NCBI GenBank assembly: GCA_016234855.1
Contig: JACRNO010000076.1
Location: 1 to 50,091, forward strand
Direction of reading: 5' to 3'
DNA from: Deltaproteobacteria bacterium
GTDB taxonomy: Bacteria; Desulfobacterota; GWC2-55-46
DNA length: 50,091 nucleotides
Shown here: positions 11,718 through 22,332 of the stretch, one piece after another
How the letters are laid out: each line of letters opens with the position of its first letter
Numbering within the stretch: the first letter of the stretch is position 1
The notes under the pieces: model-generated
The model's database searches: none
What the model was told of the DNA's origin: nothing
What the model saw: the letters and a program-made list of their open reading frames with translations, nothing else
Program-made: the position numbers and the translations under genes

Positions 11718-12148
11718 AGAGGGTTATACAAACAAACTCGCCTGAGGAAACCGAAGCGTTGGCACGGGGCATTGCAAGGTCACTCAAGCCGGGTGCGTGT
11801 ATAGGCCTTATCGGGGAGCTTGGGGCGGGCAAGACCTGCTTCGTGCACGGCATTGCCGCCGGGCTTGGGGTTAGCGGCTATATCAAGAGCCCGTCGTTCA
11901 CCATTATAAATATATATGAGGGCGGCCGTCTGCCCCTCTATCATATCGACCTCTACAGGCTCTCCGGCGTGCCGGAAGAGCTCAGGGACGCAGGGCTTGA
12001 GGATTATATTTACGGGGAAGGGATTTCCGTTATAGAATGGGTTGACAAGGCCCCGGAACTTGAGGCGGAGTGCGACCTGGTGGTAAGGCTGACTCACAGG
12101 TCGGAGACCGTCAGAGAACTGGAGATGGATGGAGACGCAGGACAATAA
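11696..12148 (+). CDS. tsaE: tRNA threonylcarbamoyladenosine biosynthesis ATPase TsaE
   Basis: LIGELGAGKTCFVHGIAAGLG, SPSFTIINIYEG, LYHIDLYRL, VIEWVDKAPE. Overlaps the end of nnr. Confidence 0.93.
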   Translation: MQDAGRMKRVIQTNSPEETEALARGIARSLKPGACIGLIGELGAGKTCFVHGIAAGLGVSGYIKSPSFTIINIYEGGRLPLYHIDLYRLSGVPEELRDAGLEDYIYGEGISVIEWVDKAPELEAECDLVVRLTHRSETVRELEMDGDAGQ

Positions 12149-12190
12149 AATACGGACGGGCCGATGCCCGTCACCAACGGAGGTTTTACA

Positions 12191-12724
12191 GTGACGAAAG
12201 ATAATTGCGGCGCGGGTTGCGCGCAGGATGAAGGTCATGAGGGGCATGATTTCAGCGCCGCTGACTTTGTCCGCTATGAGATAGACATGTTCAGGACCGC
12301 GTATACGGCGTGGGAGCAGTACAAAGACGACGGGTTTCTGAACAACGTCTTCCTTGAGGTGCTGCTCGTCCATTTCAGGGCGTTGCATAGCCTGTTGCAT
12401 AAGGACGGCGCAGTACCGAACGGCGCGGTCGGGCTGCGCGAGTTCTTCTCGTCCGACGTGTCCCTTGAGGACTTTATGCAATCGAGATGCGCGGGCGATA
12501 ACCTGGCCTATCTTAATGCGCAGGATGCTCGCGCAGCCGTAAAACTCGGGCCGCTCACGCGCGAGCGCATGGACGACATGGCTGAATGGGATATACATAA
12601 GATATATGAGTTGACTGACAAGTCCATCGAGGCGCTAATGATTTGCGCGCCGGAGACCTTTCCGGAGCCGGTGCATGACGAGTGCCACGACCCTGAATGC
12701 GAAGACCCGGGCTGCGCCGAGTGA
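12191..12724 (+). CDS. Uncharacterised protein with Cys/His-rich N- and C-terminal tails
   Basis: GTG at 12191 is preceded by GGAGG at a 7-nt spacing, better than the ORF-track start at 12164. Tails are DNCGAGCAQDEGHEGHD and HDECHDPECEDPGCAE. Confidence 0.75.
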   Translation: MTKDNCGAGCAQDEGHEGHDFSAADFVRYEIDMFRTAYTAWEQYKDDGFLNNVFLEVLLVHFRALHSLLHKDGAVPNGAVGLREFFSSDVSLEDFMQSRCAGDNLAYLNAQDARAAVKLGPLTRERMDDMAEWDIHKIYELTDKSIEALMICAPETFPEPVHDECHDPECEDPGCAE

Positions 12725-12728
12725 TGTA

Positions 12729-12945
12729 ATGTCATTCCCGATGTCTTAGTCGGGAATCTATTAGATCCGTCATTCCCTATGCCTTAGTCCGTACCCGAAA
12801 GTCTAAGTAGGGGATTAAAACATTCGGGAACGAATTCATACTGCTTATGACACAAAAAGACTGGATTCCCGCTAAGAGACATGCGGGAATGACGTAGCTT
12901 TAGCCCTGATTAAACGCAGGCCTGAAGGCCTGCGCTACGGGTGGC
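12729..12945. repeat. Cluster of intergenic palindromic repeats (GTCATTCCCG...CGGGAAT type; CAGGCCTGAAGGCCTGCGCTACGG type)
   Basis: Multiple ATTCCCG/CGGGAAT inverted pairs and the palindrome CAGGCCTGAAGGCCTG. Related copies at 21735-21820 and 30090-30180 (first type), and 41213-41270 and 46373-46460 (second type). Confidence 0.75.
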
Positions 12946-13007
12946 GCGGTTCGCGCGCCATGCGCCGCATTCAGCCATCAATACAATCCAGTAGAAAGGA
13001 CGGACAG

Positions 13008-14480
13008 ATGAGAGAGTTCGACATAGTCATTATCGGCGGCGGGCCGGGCGGGTACGTTGCCGCCATCAGAGGCGCGCAGCTTGGCGCGAAGGTCGCGCTC
13101 GTGGAGCGCGAGGCAGTGGGCGGCACGTGCCTCAACAGGGGGTGCATACCGACCAAGGCGCTCTATTATTCCGCAAAGACGCTGATAAGCGCAAGGCATG
13201 CCGCCGAGTTCGGCGTCAATATCAGCGGCCTTAGTTTCGACCTTGCAAAGGCCGTAACGCGCAAGGAAGGCGTGGTGCGCCAGCTCGTCGGCGGTGTGGA
13301 GCAGCTTTTAAAGGCAAACAAGGTCGAGGTCCTGCGCGGAGCCGGCTTTATCGAGTCAGCCGGGAAGGTGCGCGTCACAATGGCTGACGGTGGCGTCGAG
13401 ACGATTACCGCAAACAAGGCCATCATAATCGCCACCGGTTCAGAACCAGCCATGATACCGGCCTTCAATATCGATAAGAAATCGATACTGACTTCAACCG
13501 AGATACTTGAGCTTCGCGAGGTGCCCAGGAGCCTCCTGATAATCGGCGGCGGGGTCATGGGCTGCGAGTTCGCAACGCTCTTTTCCGCTTTCGGCTCGAG
13601 CGTGACCATAGTCGAGCTTCTGCCGTCGATACTCGCTCTCGAAGACAAGCTGGTCTCACGCGTGATACTCAAGAGGTTCAAGGAGACCGGCGTAAACGTC
13701 CTTACCGAGGTCTCGGTAGATTCGGTCGAGGCGACCGATGCGGGCGTGAAGACGCGGCTTAAGGACGGCAGGGAGTTTTTGACCGAGAAGGCCCTCGTAT
13801 CCATCGGCAGGAGTTTCAATTCCAAAGGCATCGGGCTTGAGGGGCTTGGGGTCGCGATGGAGCGCACGGCGATTTCAGTTAACGACAGGATGGAGACGAA
13901 CGTCAAGGGCGTATATGCCATAGGCGACGTTACGGGTAAGATGCTTTTAGCGCACGTTGCTTCTGCTCAGGGCATTGTTGCCGTTTCAAACGCGTTGGGT
14001 AAGGCCGTTACAATGGACTATTCGGCCATACCCGGCGGCATATTCACGGACCCGGAGATTGCAAGCGTTGGCTTGCGCGAAAAAGATGCGGCTACCCAGG
14101 GCATCCCGGTCGTTGTGGGAAGGTTCCCGTACGCCGCAAGCGGCAAGGCCATTGGCATGGGCGAGACCGACGGCTTCGTGCAGATGGTGGCCGACCCGGG
14201 TACGGATAAGGTATTGGGCTGTTCGATTGTCGGCGCGCACGCCACAGACCTTCTTGGCGAGGTTACGCTTGCCGTAAAGTCAGGGGTAAAGGTAAAGGAC
14301 ATCGCCGAGACGGTGCACGCCCATCCCACGCTGCCGGAAATCGTGATGGAGGCTAGCGAGGACGTGCACGGCACGGCCATACACAAGGTGAGCAGGTCGG
14401 CGTCTGTGACAAAAAAGATAGACAAGTTGTTGAGCAATTCGGACACCGTATTGAAAAAGATAAATAAGGCGTTGGAGTAG
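13008..14480 (+). CDS. lpdA: Dihydrolipoyl dehydrogenase
   Basis: IIGGGPGGYVAAIRGAQLG, GGTCLNRGCIPTKAL (redox CxxxxC), C-terminal VHAHPTLPEIVMEA. Confidence 0.95.
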   Translation: MREFDIVIIGGGPGGYVAAIRGAQLGAKVALVEREAVGGTCLNRGCIPTKALYYSAKTLISARHAAEFGVNISGLSFDLAKAVTRKEGVVRQLVGGVEQLLKANKVEVLRGAGFIESAGKVRVTMADGGVETITANKAIIIATGSEPAMIPAFNIDKKSILTSTEILELREVPRSLLIIGGGVMGCEFATLFSAFGSSVTIVELLPSILALEDKLVSRVILKRFKETGVNVLTEVSVDSVEATDAGVKTRLKDGREFLTEKALVSIGRSFNSKGIGLEGLGVAMERTAISVNDRMETNVKGVYAIGDVTGKMLLAHVASAQGIVAVSNALGKAVTMDYSAIPGGIFTDPEIASVGLREKDAATQGIPVVVGRFPYAASGKAIGMGETDGFVQMVADPGTDKVLGCSIVGAHATDLLGEVTLAVKSGVKVKDIAETVHAHPTLPEIVMEASEDVHGTAIHKVSRSASVTKKIDKLLSNSDTVLKKINKALE

Positions 14481-15060
14481 GTGTCATTCTGAGGGAGCGC
14501 AGCGACCGAAGAATCTCGCGGGTGGGGGCACTCTCGTGTCTCAATATTTTGTCTACATCATGACGAATAGGTCAAAGACCCTCTATACCGGGGTCACTAA
14601 CAACCTGGAACGCCGGGTTTATGAACATAAACATTGCCTCGTTCCAGGATTTACTTCCAGATACAGGATTGATAGACTTGTCTACTATGAATCCACATCC
14701 GAGATTTATGAAGCCATAGCGATGGAAAAAAGAATCAAAGGATGGTTGCGGGTCAAGAAAATAAATTTGATTGAATCTCAGAATCCTGATTGGAAGGATC
14801 TCTCGGATGGGTGGTATGCGGAATAGATTCTTCGCTTCCTACTCGCAGGGCAAGCTCTGAGCGAAGAACTGAGATTCTTCGCGGAGTTTATCCTGAGCGC
14901 AAAACCAAGATTCTTCGCTTCGCTCAGAATGACACAGCGAAGGGCTCAGAATGACATAGCAAAGGGCACAGAATGACAAAAAAAGAATAAATCAGAGCTT
15001 CCTTAGAGATTCTTCGTCGCAAAAGCGCTCCTCAGAATGACAGATAAAGGTTTTTTTCAA
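14481..15060. repeat. Inverted repeats (CATTCTGAG..GCGCAGCGA..GAAGAATC / GATTCTTCGCTTCGCTCAGAATGACA) bracketing the GIY-YIG gene
   Basis: Left copy at 14483-14518; several right-hand copies at 14820-15045 in opposite orientation. Related array without a gene at 31195-31380. Confidence 0.8.
14536..14826 (+). CDS. GIY-YIG domain endonuclease-like protein
   Basis: QYFVYIMTNRSKTLYTGVTNNLERRVYEHK...YYESTSEIYEAIAMEKRIKGW, the GIY-YIG (UPF0213-like) signature; 96 aa, GTG start. Confidence 0.9.
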   Translation: MSQYFVYIMTNRSKTLYTGVTNNLERRVYEHKHCLVPGFTSRYRIDRLVYYESTSEIYEAIAMEKRIKGWLRVKKINLIESQNPDWKDLSDGWYAE

Positions 15061-15095
15061 GGGTCTCAAATTAAGGAATGAAAGGAAAATTATAG

Positions 15096-16331
15096 ATGGC
15101 CCTCATCGTCCAAAAGTACGGCGGCACGTCCGTTGGAAATATCGAGCGCATAAAGAACGTCGCAAAGCGCGTCGCAAGGACGCGCAGTCAGGGCAACAGG
15201 GTAGTCGTCGTATTGTCGGCCATGTCCGGCGAGACGAACAGGCTCGTGGCCCTGACGAACGAGTGCGGCGAGTTCCCTGTAGGCCGCGAGTATGACGCCG
15301 TGGTATCGACCGGCGAGCAGGTGACAATCGGCCTCCTTGCGCTCATACTGGGCGAGATGGGTTGTCAGGCGCGCAGTTTCATGGGGCATCAGGTGCCGAT
15401 AATCACGGACTCGCGGTTCGGCTCCGCCCGTATAGAAGAGATAAAGCCTGACAATCTCATGAGGGAGCTTGATAAGGGCGTTGTCGCCGTTGTCGCGGGT
15501 TTTCAGGGCGTTGACACGGACGGCAATATCACCACACTCGGACGCGGCGGGTCGGACACAACGGCAGTGGCCCTTGCGGCCGCGCTCAAGGCCGACCTGT
15601 GCGAGATATACACGGACGTGGAGGGCGTCTACACCACCGACCCGAATATCTGCACTGACGCGAGGAAGCTCGAGAAGGTCTCGTACGACGAGATGCTTGA
15701 GATGGCCTCGCTTGGCGCAAAGGTCTTGCAGACACGTTCGGTTGAGTTCGCTAAAAAATATGACGTGCCGGTGATGGTCAGGAGCTCGTTCAACGACGCG
15801 CCGGGCACTCTCGTTTGCAAGGAGGATGAAGATATGGAAAAGGTCGTTGTATCGGGCGTGACCTATAACAAGGACGAGGCCAAGATTTCCGTCCTGCGCG
15901 TGCCGGACAGGCCCGGCATCGCGGCGCTGCTCTTCAAGCCGCTCACAGAAGCCGGTATAAACGTGGACATGATAGTCCAGAACATCAGCCACGACAGCCA
16001 CACGGACATGACCTTCACCGTCACCAAGACCGATTACAAGCGCGCCTTGAAGCTGGTAAAGGAGATCGGGGATAAGATTGAGGCAAAGGAGGTCGTCGGA
16101 GACCCGAACATCGCCAAGGTCTCGATAGTCGGCGCGGGCATGAGAAGCCACGCGGGCGTGGCCTCCAGGATGTTCGAGGTGCTTGCTCAGGAGGGGATAA
16201 ACATCATGATGATATCCACCTCTGAAATCAAGATCTCCTGCGTTGTCGATATCAAGTATACGGAGCTTGCGGTCAGGGTGCTCCATAAGGAGTTCGGCCT
16301 TGGTAAGGACGATATAGGCGAGGAGAAGTAG
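15096..16331 (+). CDS. lysC: Aspartate kinase with C-terminal ACT domains
   Basis: [44 protein letters not shown] segment [43 protein letters not shown]. Confidence 0.97.
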   Translation: MALIVQKYGGTSVGNIERIKNVAKRVARTRSQGNRVVVVLSAMSGETNRLVALTNECGEFPVGREYDAVVSTGEQVTIGLLALILGEMGCQARSFMGHQVPIITDSRFGSARIEEIKPDNLMRELDKGVVAVVAGFQGVDTDGNITTLGRGGSDTTAVALAAALKADLCEIYTDVEGVYTTDPNICTDARKLEKVSYDEMLEMASLGAKVLQTRSVEFAKKYDVPVMVRSSFNDAPGTLVCKEDEDMEKVVVSGVTYNKDEAKISVLRVPDRPGIAALLFKPLTEAGINVDMIVQNISHDSHTDMTFTVTKTDYKRALKLVKEIGDKIEAKEVVGDPNIAKVSIVGAGMRSHAGVASRMFEVLAQEGINIMMISTSEIKISCVVDIKYTELAVRVLHKEFGLGKDDIGEEK

Positions 16332-16396
16332 GATTTTTGTGATTTGGCCAGCCGTGTTGTCGCTGATGGAATTTGTAAGATAGGGGTGGTTTCAAT

Positions 16397-16738
16397 ATGC
16401 AGGTTACGGGGATTGGCCGTAAGGACATAGAAGACATACTGCATGAGCTGAAGGAAGGGCTTGAGGTTTTATACGGCGACAGGCTCGTCTCGGTGATACT
16501 CTACGGCTCATACGCAAGGGGTGAAGCAACGGCGGACTCGGATATAGACGTCGCGGTCGTGCTAAAGGGCGAAGTCGCGCCGGGAATGGAAATAGACAGG
16601 ATGCTTGACGTGACGACCGATCTCAGCCTCGAATATAATACGCTCGTGGGGGTTATCCCCGTATCCGTTGATGCGTTGGAAAAGCGCAATAGCCCCTTGC
16701 TTATGAATCTCCGCAGGGAGGGAATAGCCTGTGAGTGA
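16397..16738 (+). CDS. MNT-type nucleotidyltransferase domain protein (putative antitoxin of HEPN/MNT pair)
   Basis: SVILYGSYARGEATADSDIDVAVVL, the minimal nucleotidyltransferase GS-x10-DxD motif. Confidence 0.85.
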   Translation: MQVTGIGRKDIEDILHELKEGLEVLYGDRLVSVILYGSYARGEATADSDIDVAVVLKGEVAPGMEIDRMLDVTTDLSLEYNTLVGVIPVSVDALEKRNSPLLMNLRREGIACE

Positions 16739-17129
16739 GACAGATGGTTTTTTAGCCCGCTCGGCGAGATATATCAGGTCAGCGAAGCTGCTCATGGGGG
16801 ATAAGGATTATGAATCCGCTGTCTCGCGCGCATATTATGCCATGTTCTTCGCCGTTAGCGGGTTATTGTTGACAAAGGGTTTGTCAGCTTCCACGCATAA
16901 GGGCGTCTTTTCCGCATTCGGAGAGCATTTCGTGAAGCCCGGTCTTTTTAAAAAGGAGTTCAGCAAGGCGCTCATGCGCGCATTTGAGAAGAGACAGGTT
17001 GGCGATTATGAATATACTTATACTATAACGCACGACGAGGCGTCCGCCGTAATTGAAGACGCCGAAAGATTTTTGGACGCCATTGCGCAATATTTGAAGT
17101 GTCCGTCCGCTTCACCCGACAACCAATGA
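16731..17129 (+). CDS. HEPN domain protein (UPF0332-like), partner of upstream MNT
   Basis: [45 protein letters not shown]...[15 protein letters not shown] start overlaps the MNT stop by 8 nt. Confidence 0.85.
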   Translation: MSETDGFLARSARYIRSAKLLMGDKDYESAVSRAYYAMFFAVSGLLLTKGLSASTHKGVFSAFGEHFVKPGLFKKEFSKALMRAFEKRQVGDYEYTYTITHDEASAVIEDAERFLDAIAQYLKCPSASPDNQ

Positions 17130-18727
17130 TCAAACTCTACGACACAACCCTGCGCGACGGAACGCAGGCCGAGGATATCGCATTCTCGGTCGAGGACAAG
17201 GTGCGGATTGCCGAGAGGCTCGACGATATCGGCGTGCATTACATCGAGGGCGGCTGGCCGGGTTCAAATCCGCGCGACATCGAGTTTTTCAAGGCCATGA
17301 GGGGCGTAAAGCTCGCCAATGCGCGGCTTGCGAGTTTCGGCTCGACCCGGCGCGCCGGGGTAAGCGCTGCGGCTGACGCGAGCGTCAAGGCCCTTCTGGC
17401 CTCCAACACGCCGGTTGTCACGATATTCGGCAAGTGCTGGAAGCTGCACGTGGAGCGGGCGCTGCGCGTTACGCTCTCTGAAAACCTCGATATGATAAGC
17501 GAGACAGTGGCCTATCTGAAAAAGCGCGCTGACGAGGTCTTCTTCGACGCGGAGCACTTCTTCGACGGTTATAAGGACGACCCTGTATATGCGCTAAAGG
17601 CCATAGTGGCCGCGCTCGATGCAGGCGCCGATTATATCGTGCTTTGCGACACCAACGGCGGGGCCATGCCGTTCGAGGTCTCGGCCATAACAGGAGAAGT
17701 CGTAAGGCGTTTGGGCAAGGCCGCCAATATAGGCATCCATAGCCACAACGACTCCGAGTGCGCGGTGGCCAATACCCTGCTGGCGGTCGAGGCCGGCGCG
17801 ACCATGGCGCAGGGCACAATCAACGGTTTCGGCGAGAGGTGCGGCAACGCGAATCTGTGTTCGATAATCCCGGCGCTGCAATTGAAGATGCGAAGGCCGT
17901 GCATCAGCGCGGCCCGCTTGAAGAAGCTCCGCGCGCTTTCGCGCTTTGTCTACGAACTGGCGAACCTGCCGCACTTCAAGCACCAGCCATACGTGGGGGA
18001 GAGCGCGTTCGCGCACAAGGGCGGCATACACGTAAGCGCCGTCTTGCGCAGCCCCCAGACCTACGAGCATATCAAGCCTGAACTCGTGGGCAACCGCCAG
18101 CGCGTTCTGGTATCAGACCTTTCCGGCAGGTCGAACCTGATTTACAAGGCCGCGGAGTACGGGGTTGATATCGAGAGCAGGTCGGAGGCGGTGCAGGAGG
18201 TGCTCACCCGGCTTAAGGCCTTGGAGCATCAGGGGTTTCAGTACGAAGGCGCGGAGGCCTCTTTCGAGCTTCTCATGCACAGGGCCTTGCACGAGCGCGA
18301 GCGGTATTTCAAGCTCATCGGCTTCAGCGTCATAGACGAGAAGACGAGCGAGGACGAGCCGCCCCGGTCCGAGGCGACGATTAAAATCGAGGTTGACGGC
18401 GAGGTCGAGCACACGGCTGCCGAGGGCAACGGCCCTGTCAACGCCCTTGACGCGGCGCTCAGGAAGGCCATCTACAGGTTCTATCCCGCCATAAAGAGCG
18501 TCAAGCTCCTCGACTTCAAGGTGCGCGTGGTGGCGGGCGCGCAAGGCACCTCGGCCAAGGTCAGGGTGCTCGTGGAGTCAGGCGACGGCAAGGATAAATG
18601 GGGCACGGTCGGCGTCTCTGATAACGTCATAGAGGCCTCGTGGCAGGCCCTTGTGGACAGCCTCGAGTACAAGCTCTTCAAGGACAGGAAGAAGGCAACG
18701 AAGGCAAGGATGAGGAAAGATTTGTAG
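17126..18727 (+). CDS. cimA: Citramalate synthase
   Basis: [91 protein letters not shown] overlaps the HEPN stop (ATGA). Confidence 0.93.
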   Translation: MIKLYDTTLRDGTQAEDIAFSVEDKVRIAERLDDIGVHYIEGGWPGSNPRDIEFFKAMRGVKLANARLASFGSTRRAGVSAAADASVKALLASNTPVVTIFGKCWKLHVERALRVTLSENLDMISETVAYLKKRADEVFFDAEHFFDGYKDDPVYALKAIVAALDAGADYIVLCDTNGGAMPFEVSAITGEVVRRLGKAANIGIHSHNDSECAVANTLLAVEAGATMAQGTINGFGERCGNANLCSIIPALQLKMRRPCISAARLKKLRALSRFVYELANLPHFKHQPYVGESAFAHKGGIHVSAVLRSPQTYEHIKPELVGNRQRVLVSDLSGRSNLIYKAAEYGVDIESRSEAVQEVLTRLKALEHQGFQYEGAEASFELLMHRALHERERYFKLIGFSVIDEKTSEDEPPRSEATIKIEVDGEVEHTAAEGNGPVNALDAALRKAIYRFYPAIKSVKLLDFKVRVVAGAQGTSAKVRVLVESGDGKDKWGTVGVSDNVIEASWQALVDSLEYKLFKDRKKATKARMRKDL

Positions 18728-18854
18728 CTCAGACCTTCAGGTCTGACTCTCGTCCATTTATTCAGGGCTAATCCCCCCTTTACAAAGGGGGAAGTCCATG
18801 TCCTGAGCTACGCCTCAGCCCTGTCGCAATTACGCGGTAGATTACAGCCCGCAG

Positions 18855-19346
18855 GTGCCCATGGAACGCGAGAGCAGATACGGCGCATTCCTCTTGTTGA
18901 TGCTCGTTTTCGCGGGTGTCTTTTTCCTCGCTCATTTTGCCATGCGCTCCAACGCCGGCACCAGGCCGGTTATAGTCTTCGCGGCCCGGCCGGCCTCCCT
19001 TTCGCAAGGCCTTGCCGCCCCTTCTCCTGACCGTAAATCCATTGCAGACAAAATAGTCAAATCCGTTAATCGAGTCTCTACCCGGCCGAGCCATGAAGAC
19101 CGGAGTACGCAGGAGACAGCCTTCCCGGGCTTTCCGGTCGATATAAATTCGGCAGGTGTGGACGAGCTTATGAAGGTGCCCGGCATAGGCCCGAAGACCG
19201 CCCGCAGGATAGTCGAAAAAAGGGCTGAGACGGGCGGATTTCGCTCAATAAATGAATTGACAGGCGTACAAAGGATTGGTAGAGTTAGACTTGACAGCAT
19301 CCGCAGATATATTACCGTGAACGCCGTTAGACCGGCCGAGGGATAG
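18855..19346 (+). CDS. ComEA-like helix-hairpin-helix DNA-binding protein
   Basis: N-terminal TM followed by VDINSAGVDELMKVPGIGPKTARRIVEKRAETGGFRSINELTGVQRIGRVRLDSIRRYI. Confidence 0.85.
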   Translation: MPMERESRYGAFLLLMLVFAGVFFLAHFAMRSNAGTRPVIVFAARPASLSQGLAAPSPDRKSIADKIVKSVNRVSTRPSHEDRSTQETAFPGFPVDINSAGVDELMKVPGIGPKTARRIVEKRAETGGFRSINELTGVQRIGRVRLDSIRRYITVNAVRPAEG

Positions 19347-19441
19347 GTTTGTGTAACTATCGGTAATATCAGGCTTTTCAAGGCGTAAGGTTGGATAAGC
19401 CCGCTCCTTTCAGCGTCTTAAAGGCGGCTTTGAGGTTGACT

Positions 19442-19813
19442 ATGGCTGAAGATCTGATAGATAGGTTAAAGAGGAAGGAAGACGAGTTTGACGCGCTCAT
19501 AGCCGAGGCAAAAAAGGGCGCCTCCGCCATCAAGGACGAGGCCGTTAAGAAGGCCAGAGAGCTCAAGGCCGCAAGGCGCGGCACCATAGAAGATACGGTA
19601 AGGGCCGAGGCCGCGGCAAGAGAAGAAGAGACCGGCCTTGAGGTGCGGGGCATCGAGCAGGAGGCTAAGGCTCGCTCGGAGCTCATTCGCAATAGGGGCG
19701 GCAAGCGGTTGGCGGCGGCGGCAGCCAAGGTCGTCATTCGCGTCGTGGAGGGCATCGGTGATAAAGGAGATGCGAAAAGTCCAGATAATAGGCCCAAAGG
19801 GGACGTTGGATGA
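19442..19813 (+). CDS. V/A-type ATPase subunit G/H-like (peripheral stalk coiled coil)
   Basis: Short charged Ala/Glu/Lys coiled coil immediately upstream of subunit I. Start 19442 or 19391 uncertain. Confidence 0.65.
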   Translation: MAEDLIDRLKRKEDEFDALIAEAKKGASAIKDEAVKKARELKAARRGTIEDTVRAEAAAREEETGLEVRGIEQEAKARSELIRNRGGKRLAAAAAKVVIRVVEGIGDKGDAKSPDNRPKGDVG

Positions 19814-21623
19814 GTGCATCAAGACCCTTCACGCCACGTCCGTTGTTCATATAGAGACGGCCGCTCCTGATTCTTTTCTGCACCGGCTGCCCATTGAGAA
19901 GGAGAGGCTCCTTGAAAAGGAGTCTCTTGAGCGCTCAAGGGAGACCCTTCGCAACCTGCTCTTTCTTTTAAAGACGCCGCCGGCCGTCCGCACGGCGCAC
20001 GTCGAAGGCGCGCAGCTCGCCGGCCGCATTGAGTCGGTTGGCCCGGTTGTCGAGCGCGTCAAGGTCATCCGCGCGGAACTCGACGCGCTTACCGAGGAAC
20101 TCTCCGCCGTAAACAGGTACGAGAAACTGATTATCGGGTTCGCCCCGGTGGTCTCGAGTCTCGGCGGCCTCAAGAACTTTGAGATAGCCGGTCTTACGCT
20201 CGAGAAGGGCCGCACAGGCGTCCTCGAACTCCTTGCCGGTGAGATAGACAGGATTACCGAAGGCCGGTTCGAGTTGCACACCACCGATATAGACGAGGCG
20301 ACGCTCGGCGTCGTAGTAGCCTATGCCAGGACGTACGACGCTCAGATACGTTATCTCCTCACCGGCAAATCCATAAACGAGATAAGGCTTCCGGACGATT
20401 ACGCCGACCTATCGTTCCTCAGCGCGCTGAAGCTCATGCGGGTGCGTAAGGATGAGCTGCCGCGTCTCATGCGCGAGTACGACAAGGAGCTTGAGCGGGT
20501 CTCAAACGAATGGTACGGCGTTGTCAAGGGCATGCTCGTTGCCATAGACGACGCCATCGACGAGATAGGCGTCTTGAACTATGCCGTGCAGACCGGTTTC
20601 ACGTTCGTGATAGAGGGCTGGATACCCGCCGACCTTCTTGTCGCCCTGCACGAGAGGTTCGCCGGACAATATTCAGGCGCGGTCCTCGTAAGGGAACTCC
20701 CAATCACCCCCAAAGAGGCGCATCGCGTGCCGGTCTGCATAGTGAACCCGAAGCCGCTCAGGCCGTTCGAGGTCTTCCTCGGCGCGCTGCCGTTGCCCAG
20801 GTACGGCTCCGTCGACCCGACGCCATATGTCGCGGTATTCTTTCCGATCTTTTTCGGGCTTATGGTCGGGGACGTCGGCTACGGCGTGGTCATCCTCGCC
20901 ATCGGTCTTCTGTTGCGGCGTAGGTTCCGTTTGAAGGAGAAACTGCGCGACATAGCGACCGTCCTCGCCATATCAAGCGTATCCGCGATTATCTTCGGTG
21001 TCCTCTTCGGGGAGTTCTTCGGCGACCTCGGCATGCGCCTCGGTCTCATGCATCCGCTCGTCATACACAGGGCCGAGGCCCTGAAGACGATGATGGGGAT
21101 AACCCTCGTCATAGGGGCGGGACACGTGATGCTCGGCGTGATAATCGGCGCGGCCAACCAGTTCAAACGCCGTCATATCGGCCACGCCTGCGCCAAGCTC
21201 GCCTATCTTGCAGCCATCGTCTCGTTCCTTGTCGTTATCTGCGCCGTGCTCGGGGCGGCGCCAAAAGGCGTTGTCGTGCCGGGTGTAGTCTCGCTCGTCA
21301 TATCGGTCGCCGTGCTATCTGCGCTTGAAGGCGCGCTCGGGCCGATAGAGATGATCAAGGCCGTCGGCAACATCCTCTCTTATGTCCGTATCATGGCCGT
21401 TGGCACGGCCTCGGTCGTCATGGCGAACGTCGCAAACAGGATAGGCGGCCTGTCCGAGAATATCTTTGTCGGCATACTTATAGGCGGGGCGATACACGCG
21501 TTGAATATACTCCTGTCGCTGGTCAGCCCGGTGATACAGTCGATGAGGCTGCAGTATGTGGAGTTCTTCAGCAAATTTTTCGAGGCCGGGGGCATCAGGT
21601 ATGCGCCGTTCAGAAAGAGATAG
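19758..21623 (+). CDS. V/A-type ATPase subunit I (a-subunit)
   Basis: EMRKVQIIGPKGTLDECIKTLH, PTPYVAVFFPIFFGLMVGDVGYGVVI, ALEGALGPIEMIKAVGNILSYVRIMAVGTASVVMANVAN. GTG 19758 or ATG 19770. Confidence 0.93.
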   Translation: MIKEMRKVQIIGPKGTLDECIKTLHATSVVHIETAAPDSFLHRLPIEKERLLEKESLERSRETLRNLLFLLKTPPAVRTAHVEGAQLAGRIESVGPVVERVKVIRAELDALTEELSAVNRYEKLIIGFAPVVSSLGGLKNFEIAGLTLEKGRTGVLELLAGEIDRITEGRFELHTTDIDEATLGVVVAYARTYDAQIRYLLTGKSINEIRLPDDYADLSFLSALKLMRVRKDELPRLMREYDKELERVSNEWYGVVKGMLVAIDDAIDEIGVLNYAVQTGFTFVIEGWIPADLLVALHERFAGQYSGAVLVRELPITPKEAHRVPVCIVNPKPLRPFEVFLGALPLPRYGSVDPTPYVAVFFPIFFGLMVGDVGYGVVILAIGLLLRRRFRLKEKLRDIATVLAISSVSAIIFGVLFGEFFGDLGMRLGLMHPLVIHRAEALKTMMGITLVIGAGHVMLGVIIGAANQFKRRHIGHACAKLAYLAAIVSFLVVICAVLGAAPKGVVVPGVVSLVISVAVLSALEGALGPIEMIKAVGNILSYVRIMAVGTASVVMANVANRIGGLSENIFVGILIGGAIHALNILLSLVSPVIQSMRLQYVEFFSKFFEAGGIRYAPFRKR

Positions 21624-21845
21624 CGTCCGGATGAATTTCAGTAACTAACAGGTCGCTGTCTGGCCGCTCGCCAAAGGCGAGCAATACAAATGATTAACTT
21701 CATTACCAGCTGACAACGTCAGCAAAACTCTCAATACGTCATTCCCGAGGTCTTTGTAGGGAATCCAGTCTCTGTGAAATCACCGGCTTATGGATTCCCG
21801 CCTTCGCGGGAATGACGACATAAAGCAGCGCTAAAGGAGGCACAA

Positions 21846-22055
21846 ATGGATAAGGCCCTTATTTCAATGGCGGCTGCAATAGCGATAGCCATCCCGGCTA
21901 TCGCCACTGCATGGGCGCAGAGCAAGATCGGCAGCGCGGGCGCAGGCGCGCTCGCCGAGAAGCCGGAACTCTCCGGCACCATAATCATACTCGTGGCCAT
22001 CCCTGAGACGATAGTCCTTCTCGGGCTTGTCGTGGCGTATCTGATACTCTCTTAA
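21846..22055 (+). CDS. V/A-type ATPase subunit K (proteolipid, single hairpin)
   Basis: 69 aa, two TM helices, AIPETIVLLGLVVAYLIL with conserved Glu; operon context; AAGGAGG upstream. Confidence 0.88.
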   Translation: MDKALISMAAAIAIAIPAIATAWAQSKIGSAGAGALAEKPELSGTIIILVAIPETIVLLGLVVAYLILS

Positions 22056-22332
22056 TCCCGGAGCAACAGGCCGCGACTTCCCCCTTTTGTAAAAGGCGCC
22101 AAAGACATAACAACGGGGGCGGGGCACCCGCGCCAAGAGGCGACCCCCCTTTATAAAGGGGGGTGTTTTTCTCCTTCCCCCTTATCAGGGGGTAAACTCC
22201 TCTTGTGCGCTAACGTGTGTCTTTGGCGCCCCCTGATAAGTGGAGGTTGGGATGGGTTAGCTCGTAGGGCGGGCGCACCACGTGATTTACAGAGGTCATC
22301 AACCGGCATTTTGGCGGGTACTGCCCATCTAT

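Noticed and set aside
12729-12945. Possible CRISPR array in repeat-rich intergenic DNA
   Set aside because: Repeats are palindromic, divergent and irregularly spaced, with no uniform spacers and no cas genes in the window.
17260-17280. GGTTCAAATCC tRNA T-loop-like sequence
   Set aside because: Lies inside cimA coding sequence with no cloverleaf partners.
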